The notes under the pieces were generated by a model. The model did no database searches and was not told where the DNA came from. It worked only from the letters and a program-made list of their open reading frames with translations. Shown piece by piece: positions 1 through 5,507 of a stretch of 26,381 nt of DNA. The DNA is from an uncultured Eubacteriales bacterium (GTDB lineage: Bacteria; Bacillota; Clostridia; Oscillospirales; Oscillospiraceae), in assembly GCA_905202605.1 (NCBI GenBank), contig CAJKSU010000015.1, positions 1-26,381 on the forward strand. Reading direction: 5' to 3'. Position 1 is the stretch's first letter. Each line of letters starts with the position of its first letter. The translations under genes and the position numbers were made by a program.

Positions 1-23
1 CGCCAGCTTTCAAATCAAGAATT

Positions 24-43
24 GCCGCCTGCGGGCGGTTTTT
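24..43 (+). terminator. Rho-independent terminator
   Basis: CCGCC (25-29) and GGCGG (34-38) form a 5-bp GC stem with loop TGCG, followed directly by TTTTT on the plus strand. It would end a plus-strand transcript entering from the left edge. On the minus strand no T-run follows the stem. Confidence 0.6.
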
Positions 44-261
44 CTTGTTGCGCACACTTGCCGCACGTTGGCGCGTGTCGGGCTTTCAAATCAAGGACGG
101 GGAAGGATTCGACCTCGGCGGCTTTGGCCGCACGTGCGCCAACGTCGGGCGCGACGCGGGAAACGGAGGGAGGGCGAAGCCCGACTAACGGCGAGGACAG
201 CGCAAAGCGCTCCGCAGCCGTGTACCCAGCGGCAAGCCGCAGGCGCAGGCGATGGGCGACA

Positions 262-292
262 GAAAAAAGCGCCGGTCAAATTGCCTGACGCT
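262..292 (-). terminator. Terminator after the 260-aa phage gene
   Basis: Read on the minus strand, AGCGTC and GGCGCT form a six-pair stem (one G-T) around a loop of about 13 nt, followed by TTTTTT at 263-268. It lies just past the stop codon at 294 and ends the metK-side transcript. Confidence 0.6.
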
Positions 293-293
293 T

Positions 294-1076
294 TCAAATC
301 CTGTCGCGCTTATGCTGCCTGCGAATCTCCGCCCAGTGCTCCCGATGGCGCTGCGCCTTTTCAGCGTCGGGGAAAGCGCTGCACCCTTTCAGGTTCTTGA
401 GCAGCGCCTGCCGGACAGCTTTGAAATCGGAGCCGCCAAATCCCATCCTGAGCAGCCAGCCGCGCATGAAGTACTTTTCTGCTTCCGGCTGCTGGCGCTG
501 CGGGTATACGCGGTGCGCCGTCTTGGCGAAGGCGACCATCTTGGTCATCAGCAGCATCCAAAGCGTACTGTCCTCTGCCATCGGAAAGTCCATCCGCAGC
601 TGTCCCTCTTCCAGCTCCACGCCTTCAAGGTCGCCCAGCGCTTTGAAATCCCGCAGCAGCTCGGCGTAGGCTTCGAGGTTTTCCGGCGTGTATTCCTGCA
701 GCCGGGTAATGACCGCGTCCTCGATGCGGACGCAGGCTATGCCGATGGCCTTGCCCAGCAGGTACTGCTTGCTGTAAAGCATATAGATCAGGTTGGTGAC
801 GCTTTGAACCGTCATCTCCTGCGCCGGTACGCCAATCTGAATGCGCGGCTGTTCCGGTTCGGGTTCCGGCTCCATCCAGCACTTGGAGATCAGGAAGACT
901 TTCAAATCGGCGGCCTGTTCGTCCGGTACGTCAACATATCCTTCGCGGTCAATGGTAATCGTGCCCACTGTGTAGTTGAATGTGGGCGGGCCAATGTAGC
1001 TCGGCTCCATGCCGATGTGCGCTGCAATGGCCTTGACCAGCGTGCGCCGGTCGGGTGCGGTCGTGATGAATTTCAT
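294..1076 (-). CDS. Phage 'virulence-related' family protein
   Basis: A 260-aa protein of unknown function. Its N-terminus (TLVKAIAAHIGMEPSYIGPP followed by a YTVGTITIDREG-like segment) resembles the short proteins of Clostridiales prophages often labelled 'virulence-related'; that label is not a demonstrated function. The first 60 residues are a compact alpha-beta unit, a PEPEPEQPR linker lies at about residues 71-79, and the C-terminal 90 residues are basic, ending RRQHKRDRI. The start is ATG at 1076: GGAGG lies 7 nt upstream, whereas the in-frame GTG at 1082 is 1 nt from that site and too close. It is the last gene of the metK-side transcript and is followed by a terminator. No signal peptide or membrane segment is seen. 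Confidence 0.6.
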   Translation of the reverse strand: MKFITTAPDRRTLVKAIAAHIGMEPSYIGPPTFNYTVGTITIDREGYVDVPDEQAADLKVFLISKCWMEPEPEPEQPRIQIGVPAQEMTVQSVTNLIYMLYSKQYLLGKAIGIACVRIEDAVITRLQEYTPENLEAYAELLRDFKALGDLEGVELEEGQLRMDFPMAEDSTLWMLLMTKMVAFAKTAHRVYPQRQQPEAEKYFMRGWLLRMGFGGSDFKAVRQALLKNLKGCSAFPDAEKAQRHREHWAEIRRQHKRDRI

Positions 1077-1154
1077 ATTCACGCCTCCTTTTCATTCGGT
1101 ATGCCATTCATCACTCTGAAGGCGCAAAAAGTCAAGCGGATGCAGGCATATTTA

Positions 1155-1577
1155 TCATTCCGGAGCACAGCTTCCAAATCGATGCTCGATATAGCATGGG
1201 TGGCAGCAATAGCGCCGGTGACTGTTTCCGTAGGCTGTGAACACCTTCCCGCAATTCAGGCAGGTGCTTTCGTAGAGCGCCTCCGGGCTTTGCCGAATCG
1301 CCTGCGGGTTTTCCGACCACCATTTTCGGCAGCACGCGTCCGAGCAGAATTTTCGCTTGCGCCCACGGCTGGGCTGTACCAACTCCGCGCCGCAGCACAG
1401 GCAGGCTTTCAGAGGTTTGGAATCCGTCCCGGCGCGTACTCCGGACAGCTGGTGCGCGACACAGTAATTTCGAACCGTATCGCGACTGATTCCCAGCTGT
1501 GCCGCAATCGCCCGATAGCCCAGATTCCTGCCTCGCAGCGCCTGAATCTGCTTGCCCTGCTTATAGGTTACAGACAC
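1155..1577 (-). CDS. HTH plus zinc-finger phage protein
   Basis: A 140-aa small regulator-like protein. Residues about 8-42 form a helix-turn-helix of resolvase/sigma-region-4 type (IQALRGRNLGYRAIAAQLGI, then SRDTVRNYC). Two cysteine clusters follow: CLCC with FCSDAC at about 59-85, and CLNC with YCCHPC at about 104-132, with the spacing of two zinc knuckles. Similar proteins in Clostridia are loosely labelled 'sigma-70 subunit' or HTH protein and occur in prophages and conjugative elements. The start is GTG at 1577, 7 nt after GGAGG. It begins 13 nt after the metK stop, so the two are probably co-transcribed. DNA binding is inferred from the HTH; the target is unknown. Confidence 0.7.
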   Translation of the reverse strand: MSVTYKQGKQIQALRGRNLGYRAIAAQLGISRDTVRNYCVAHQLSGVRAGTDSKPLKACLCCGAELVQPSRGRKRKFCSDACCRKWWSENPQAIRQSPEALYESTCLNCGKVFTAYGNSHRRYCCHPCYIEHRFGSCAPE

Positions 1578-1590
1578 TGCCAGCCCTCCT

Positions 1591-2637
1591 TTACTTTTCC
1601 CACGGAAGCCACGGTTTTCCGAAGTGTCCGTAGGCTGCCGTTTCGTTGTAATCGACCGCTTTCAGATGGAGCGCTTTGATGATTCCGGCTGGGGTCAAAT
1701 CATACTGCCGCTGTGCCAGTTGGGCCAGTTCTTTCTCCGCCACTGTTTCTGTGCCGAAACAGTTCACGTTGACCGACACAGGTTCCTTCATCCCGATGGC
1801 GTAAGCCAGCTGGATTTCACAGCGTTTGGCGTATCCGGCAAGCACAAAATCCCGCGCAATCTTCCGAGCCATGTAGGCGGCGGAGCGGTCTACCTTAGAA
1901 GGGTCTTTACCGGAGAAAGCCCCACCGCCATGACGGCACATGCCGCCGTAGGTATCGGCGATAATTTTCCGGCCCGTCACGCCGGTATCCGCAAAGGAAC
2001 CGCCCTGCACAAACCTGCCGGTAGGATTCACCAGCGCTCTGAAATCTGTGTTCAGGCTGTAGGCTTCTGCGACCTGTACCATAATGCCACGGACAATCTC
2101 CTTTACCTGCACAGTGTGTACGTCCGCCCGATGCTGTGTGCTGATGAGGAACGTGTCGATCCGTCCGGCTTCGTAATCGTAGGTCACCTGCGCTTTGGCA
2201 TCCGGCAAAAGCAGCGGAGAGCGCACGTCACGCAGAGCCAGAACCGCACGGCTTGCCAGCACAAAGGGCATGGGCACCAGCTCCGGCGTTTCGTCGCAGG
2301 CGTAGCCGAACATCATGCCCTGATCGCCCGCGCCGCCGTCGTCCACGCCCAGCGCAATATCCCGGCTCTGGTTTGTAATAAAGGCGGCGCTCTCGTAGCT
2401 TTCAAATTCAGGCACACCGATACGGCGCAGCACTTCATGCGCCAGCGCGTCGGTATCGGGCATGTGCTCAGATGTAAGCTCGCCTGCCAGAACGATCACG
2501 TTGTCCTTGATCAGGCATTCTATGGCCACGCGGCTTTCCGGATCGTGACGCAGACAGTCCGTCAGTACAGCGTCCGCGATCTGGTCGCAAATTTTATCCG
2601 GGTGCCCGCAGGACACCTGCTCGCTTGTAAACAGCAT
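1591..2637 (-). CDS. metK: S-adenosylmethionine synthetase, phage type
   Basis: Makes S-adenosylmethionine from methionine and ATP in the cytoplasm. The family signatures are intact: GHPDK (residues 11-15, ATP site), GAGDQG (102-107) followed by MMFGYA, and GGGAFSGKD (237-245) followed by SKVDRSAAY. At 348 aa it is shorter than the usual 380-400 aa cellular enzyme, as is common for phage copies. The start is ATG at 2637 with GGAGG 7 nt upstream; the TTG at 2643 lies inside that spacer. It sits in a phage replication module, where it could supply SAM to a phage DNA methyltransferase; none is visible in this window. It appears to have its own promoter and a complex leader (see 2641-2810). No motif is missing, so it is probably active. 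Confidence 0.93.
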   Translation of the reverse strand: MLFTSEQVSCGHPDKICDQIADAVLTDCLRHDPESRVAIECLIKDNVIVLAGELTSEHMPDTDALAHEVLRRIGVPEFESYESAAFITNQSRDIALGVDDGGAGDQGMMFGYACDETPELVPMPFVLASRAVLALRDVRSPLLLPDAKAQVTYDYEAGRIDTFLISTQHRADVHTVQVKEIVRGIMVQVAEAYSLNTDFRALVNPTGRFVQGGSFADTGVTGRKIIADTYGGMCRHGGGAFSGKDPSKVDRSAAYMARKIARDFVLAGYAKRCEIQLAYAIGMKEPVSVNVNCFGTETVAEKELAQLAQRQYDLTPAGIIKALHLKAVDYNETAAYGHFGKPWLPWEK

Positions 2638-2640
2638 TTT

Positions 2641-2686
2641 CAATCCTCCCTATGTACGGACGGGTGAAAGGAGTAAGCCCCGTCCG
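2641..2686 (-). promoter_or_regulatory. Hairpin masking the metK ribosome site (candidate)
   Basis: On the minus strand CGGACGGG and CCCGTCCG (2679-2686 and 2657-2664) form a perfect 8-bp stem around a 14-nt loop (2665-2678). The loop contains TCCTTTC, which can pair with the metK ribosome site GGGAGGA (2644-2650) through seven pairs, two of them G-T, giving a possible H-type pseudoknot. Only 6 nt separate the stem from the paired ribosome site, which is tight. I do not recognise it as a known SAM riboswitch class, and folding was judged by eye only. Confidence 0.4.
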
Positions 2687-2689
2687 GCC

Positions 2690-2722
2690 AAAGAAAAAGG
2701 AGCGGGATGTGCTCCCGCCCCT
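2690..2722 (-). terminator. Intrinsic terminator / attenuator before metK
   Basis: On the minus strand GGGGCGGGA and TCCCGCTCC form a 9-bp stem (one G-T) with a 5-nt loop, followed by TTTTTCTTT. It is very strong. It can end the mazF transcript, but it also lies only about 15 nt downstream of the predicted metK start point, so it would act as an attenuator of metK. Confidence 0.75.
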
Positions 2723-2737
2723 CGTCTACTCTTGGCA

Positions 2738-2752
2738 TGGTATACTATACCA
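2738..2752. promoter_or_regulatory. Palindromic operator over the -10
   Basis: TGGTATA and TATACCA flank a single central base, giving a 7+1+7 perfect palindrome that covers the -10 hexamer. A dimeric repressor bound here would block the promoter. Candidate binders include the HTH proteins at 1155-1577 and 12368-12715; neither is shown to bind. Confidence 0.45.
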
Positions 2753-2772
2753 CAGAATTTGGTTCATGTCAG
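2744..2772 (-). promoter_or_regulatory. Promoter for metK
   Basis: On the minus strand CTGACA (-35, 2767-2772) and TATAGT (-10, 2744-2749) are separated by exactly 17 nt; each matches the consensus at five of six positions. The predicted start point is near 2737, giving a leader of about 100 nt before the metK ATG. The -10 lies within a palindrome at 2738-2752. Confidence 0.65.
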
Positions 2773-2810
2773 TTCCTACTTAGTTTCACTTTAGTTCCAC
2801 CTTTGTTTCA
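2762..2810. repeat. Five helically phased direct repeats
   Basis: Plus-strand units beginning GTTC or GTTTC start at 2762, 2772, 2783, 2794 and 2805, a spacing of 10 or 11 bp. The best conserved three read GTTTCACTTTA, GTTCCACCTTT and GTTTCACC. The array lies directly upstream of, and partly over, the -35 of the metK promoter and begins in the mazF stop codon. The layout resembles tandem sites for an OmpR/PhoB-type or other activator that binds one face of the helix. Confidence 0.5.
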
Positions 2811-3164
2811 CCCCGCGTCAACGGCTCCGATCTGTACCTGCAGCGCGTGGGTGATCTGCTCCATAAGCTGCTCGTCCAGCACAGCGCCCACTCTGTTTTG
2901 AAGCTGTGCTTTATCAATCGTGGTGACCTGCTCAGCCAACGCAACGCTGGTCTGTGTAAGCCCGGTGACGGCGCACCGATGCAGCACCACATGCGTCGGC
3001 ATGTGCATGGCCTTGTACCGGGATGTGATGGGCACAACAGTGATGACCGGCGCATGGGCATTGGCAGTGTTGTTGCTGACAATGAGCACGGGCCGAAACC
3101 CGGACTGGCAGCAGCCGGTGGGCGCTCCCAAATCCGCATAGTAAATATCCCCTCTCCGGCACAT
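2808..3164 (-). CDS. MazF/PemK-family toxin, no visible antitoxin
   Basis: A 118-aa protein of the MazF/PemK endoribonuclease family, which cleaves mRNA at short sequences. The N-terminal RRGDIYYADL strand, GFRPVLIVSNN at about residues 22-32 (with the conserved Arg) and VVPITSRY at about 43-50 (with the conserved Thr/Ser) are typical, and 118 aa is the usual length. The start ATG at 3164 lies 1 nt from the stop of the upstream sigma-like gene, so there is no room for an antitoxin directly upstream, and downstream comes a terminator. It may be a phage anti-host or regulatory nuclease rather than a classic addiction toxin. The fold is confident; the role is not. Confidence 0.85.
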   Translation of the reverse strand: MCRRGDIYYADLGAPTGCCQSGFRPVLIVSNNTANAHAPVITVVPITSRYKAMHMPTHVVLHRCAVTGLTQTSVALAEQVTTIDKAQLQNRVGAVLDEQLMEQITHALQVQIGAVDAG

Positions 3165-3165
3165 C

Positions 3166-3666
3166 TTATCCCTCCGCTCCCAGCATATAAGCCGCTGTTT
3201 CCTGATCGTGCTTCTTGTACATCGCTTCCAGCGCGGTCATGGCCCGCTTGCGCATCCGATAGACCGTGGTGTGGCTGATGGCATATTTCTGTTCGACAGC
3301 CTCCCACTTCAGCTGTTCCACAACCAAGTCCCACATCACCGGCTCAAGATCGGCAGGGAGGGAGTGCAGCGCGCTTTCAAAGAAATCCAGCTCGTCCGAC
3401 ACACAGCGCAGCCGCCATTCCAGATGCTCGTACCACTCCCGGTTCATCTGGTTCAGCCGGTCACGGTAGTTCATGGCGATCTGCGCCGTCTTATCCGAAA
3501 GACTACTGGTCTGCACCCGCTCGCCATCCTGTCGGGGCGTGTACATGCTCTCGATCACTTCCTCCGCAGACAGCCCCCGGAAGTGTGCAATCTGGTAGGC
3601 CAGGCACTTCCTGTCCCGCACCATGTCCGGGTACTCCGCAATCAGCTTTTCAATCCTTACGCTCAT
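3166..3666 (-). CDS. Sigma-region-4 / ArpU-like phage regulator
   Basis: A 166-aa protein, probably a phage transcription regulator. The C-terminal 60 residues carry a sigma-region-4-like helix-turn-helix (QLKWEAVEQKYAISHTTVYR then MRKRAMTALEAMY). The central part (about 70-110) is helical and acidic-basic, and residues 1-60 have no recognised domain. This architecture and position, after the replication genes, fit ArpU-type late activators of Firmicute phages. The start ATG at 3666 follows GGAGG by 6 nt, and the 5' end overlaps the helicase stop by 17 nt, so translation is coupled. It could drive the structural genes expected to the left, or read the metK promoter; both are inferences. Confidence 0.6.
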   Translation of the reverse strand: MSVRIEKLIAEYPDMVRDRKCLAYQIAHFRGLSAEEVIESMYTPRQDGERVQTSSLSDKTAQIAMNYRDRLNQMNREWYEHLEWRLRCVSDELDFFESALHSLPADLEPVMWDLVVEQLKWEAVEQKYAISHTTVYRMRKRAMTALEAMYKKHDQETAAYMLGAEG

Positions 3667-5014
3667 GGGACACCTCCATCTGTGCCTTGACCGCCGCGAT
3701 CAGGGCGGCTTGTCCTACGTCCTTTCGTTCCAGTGCCCGCATCACATCCTCGTCATGTGTACCTGCAGTAACAATGTGGTGGATGACCACCGCGCCCGCG
3801 CTCTGTCCCTGCCGCCAGAGACGGGCATTGAGCTGCTGGTACAGCTCCAGCGACCATGTGAGGCCGTACCAGATCACCGTGGAGCCGCCCTCCTGCAGAT
3901 TCAGCCCATGCCCGCCGGATGCGGGATGCAGCAGCCCCATGGAAATGCGCCCGGCGTTCCAGTCAGAGATGTCCCTGCCGGTGTCGATGACGCGGCTCTC
4001 CGGGAAGCGCTTCTGAATCCGGGCAAGGTCATGCTTGAACCAGTACGCCACCAGCACAGGCTTGCCGTTGGCGGCCTCCGCCAGATCTTCCAGCGCGTCC
4101 AGCTTTCGATCGTGGATGGTAACCGTCCGCCCCTGCGAATCATACACCGCGCCATTGGCCATCTGCAGGAGCTTACCGGACAGGGCGGCGGCGTTCACCG
4201 CGTCGATCTCGCCGTCCTTCAGCTGCAGAATCATTTCCCGTTTCAGGGTATCATAGAGCTTCTGTTCCTGTGCGCTTAAATGTACCTCCACCCGGTTCAT
4301 GGTCAGCTCCGGCATTTTCAGATGATCCGTGGCCTTCATGGAAATGCAGATGTCACCAATCAACTCGTAAATCTTCTGTTCCGCACCTTCTCGCAGCTTA
4401 TACGAGTACACGATCTCCCGATTTCGCTTATCCGGTACAAAGAACCGTTCCCGGTAGTGGGTCAGGAACCGACCAAGGCGCTGCCCCATATCCAGCAGGT
4501 ACATCTGCGGCCACAGGTCAATCAGGGTATTGGGCGCGGGCGTGCCGGTCAGCCCGATCACCCGGCTGCACAGGGGGCGCACCTTTTTGAGCGCCTTGAA
4601 CCGCTGTGCCTTGGCCGACTTGAAGGAGGACAGCTCATCAATCACCAGTGCGTCAAAGCGCCATGTGGTATGCTCCACCAGCCAGCTGACATTTTCCCGG
4701 TTGATGATATAGATCATGGCTTTCCGGGAAAGAGCCGCCCGGCGTTCCTTTTCGCTGCCCATCACCAGCGAGTAGGTCAGCCCCTTCAGATGTTCCCACT
4801 TGGCAATCTCCCTCGGCCATGTGTCCTCGGCCACGCGCTTGGGAGCCACCACCAGCACACAGCCCACATCAAAGCTGTCCAGCAGCAGATCCCACAGCGC
4901 CGTCAGCGTAATGACGCTCTTGCCAAGACCCATATCCAAAATCAGACCGCAGTATGGATGAGACAGCACAAAATCCGTCGCATATGCCTGATAATCATGA
5001 GCACAGTATTTCAT
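3650..5014 (-). CDS. SNF2-type DNA helicase / translocase
   Basis: A 454-aa SF2 ATPase of the phage SNF2 type, moving on double-stranded DNA during replication or recombination. Walker A is GLGKS (residues 29-33) after the Q-motif-like start (YCAHDYQAYATDF); the Walker B equivalent is VIDELSSF (about 121-128); motif III is GLTGTPAPN; and the helicase C-domain ends in ARLWRQGQ (about 393-400, motif VI). The start is ATG at 5014, with GGAGGG 7-8 nt upstream; the frame is open to 5140 but that stretch overlaps the VRR-NUC gene. It overlaps the VRR-NUC stop by 20 nt. Phage helicases of this type are usually paired with a VRR-NUC nuclease, as here. Confidence 0.88.
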   Translation of the reverse strand: MKYCAHDYQAYATDFVLSHPYCGLILDMGLGKSVITLTALWDLLLDSFDVGCVLVVAPKRVAEDTWPREIAKWEHLKGLTYSLVMGSEKERRAALSRKAMIYIINRENVSWLVEHTTWRFDALVIDELSSFKSAKAQRFKALKKVRPLCSRVIGLTGTPAPNTLIDLWPQMYLLDMGQRLGRFLTHYRERFFVPDKRNREIVYSYKLREGAEQKIYELIGDICISMKATDHLKMPELTMNRVEVHLSAQEQKLYDTLKREMILQLKDGEIDAVNAAALSGKLLQMANGAVYDSQGRTVTIHDRKLDALEDLAEAANGKPVLVAYWFKHDLARIQKRFPESRVIDTGRDISDWNAGRISMGLLHPASGGHGLNLQEGGSTVIWYGLTWSLELYQQLNARLWRQGQSAGAVVIHHIVTAGTHDEDVMRALERKDVGQAALIAAVKAQMEVSHERKD

Positions 5015-5276
5015 CCAGTATCCCTCCAATCGCTTCCGGTCTATCCAAGCAGTACACCAAAAACCCAAGCCCTTCCAGCTGCCTTTTTCTGTGTACCTGC
5101 AGGGGACGCAGCTGTTTTCCGGGCGCTTTGCATTCCACAAATCCCATTCTGCCGTCCGGAAGCAGAATCAGGCGGTCAGGCATACCATCCAAACCGGGAG
5201 ACACGAACTTGGGCGCGATACCGCCCATGTCCTTCACCGCCCGCACCAACTTTTGCTCCACTGTTTTTTCTCTCAT
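4995..5276 (-). CDS. VRR-NUC domain nuclease
   Basis: A 93-aa stand-alone VRR-NUC protein (PD-(D/E)XK superfamily; the domain is shared with Fanconi-associated nuclease FAN1). The active-site pattern is intact: GMPDR (residues 31-35, catalytic Asp34) and GFVECKAPGK (45-54, Glu48 and Lys50), followed by the QxxxHRKRQLE helix. The length matches phage members. The start ATG at 5276 is 6 nt after AAGGAG. It precedes and overlaps the SNF2 helicase gene, so the two are likely partners that process branched DNA in phage replication. It is the first gene after the repeat-rich intergenic region at 5277-5507. Confidence 0.88.
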   Translation of the reverse strand: MREKTVEQKLVRAVKDMGGIAPKFVSPGLDGMPDRLILLPDGRMGFVECKAPGKQLRPLQVHRKRQLEGLGFLVYCLDRPEAIGGILDEILCS

Positions 5277-5507
5277 GCGCTGCTCCTTTTTGGTTGTTTC
5301 CGATTGCTGTTGCCGATAAGCCCTAAACCTTCTCTCGCGTGTACGCGGGTATATGTGCCTGTGTTTCTACTATTCTTTATCTCATTACCTTTAGAGAGAA
5401 TATTGGAAACACAGGCAACAAAGCAGGAAACTTGCCTAACGGCGGGGGCTTGGTCTGTTTCCGATCAGGTTGCCAATCCCCGCCATAGGCTACAGCGGCA
5501 ACAAGAA
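5277..5507. other. Repeat-rich intergenic region, possible origin or leader
   Basis: There is no supported gene. It contains an 11-bp perfect inverted repeat, GCCTGTGTTTC (5357-5367) and GAAACACAGGC (5406-5416), around a 38-nt AT-rich spacer. Two related 26-bp direct repeats sit outside it at 5292-5317 and 5452-5477, sharing TTTCCGAT, a 3-4 nt gap, then GTTGCC and AT. GTTGCC/GGCAAC recurs at least three more times between 5410 and 5540. The position between primase-helicase and nuclease genes fits a replication origin with iterons; a structured 5' leader for the VRR-NUC gene is the alternative. Confidence 0.4.

Larger units (their letters stand above)
1..293. other. Intergenic, GC-rich, no supported gene
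   Basis: No reading frame here has a convincing ribosome site or recognisable product. It holds a plus-strand terminator near the left edge, a minus-strand terminator at the right edge, three copies of GCTTTCAAATC (6-16, 90-100 and 290-300), and the inverted pair CGTTGGCGC (67-75) / GCGCCAACG (136-144). It probably separates the gene at 294-1076 from a gene outside the window. Confidence 0.5.

Noticed and set aside
252..1679. 475-aa plus-strand open frame
   Set aside because: It is the antisense of three well-supported minus-strand genes, with no ribosome site of its own and an Arg/Pro/His-rich composition typical of shadow frames in GC-rich DNA.
1624..2667. 347-aa plus-strand frame opposite metK
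   Set aside because: The minus strand has all MetK motifs; this frame has no recognisable motifs and is only its shadow.
5403..5455. 16-residue ORF (MAGIGNLIGN...) in the origin-like gap
   Set aside because: No ribosome site and no similarity; the sequence is better explained by the repeats.
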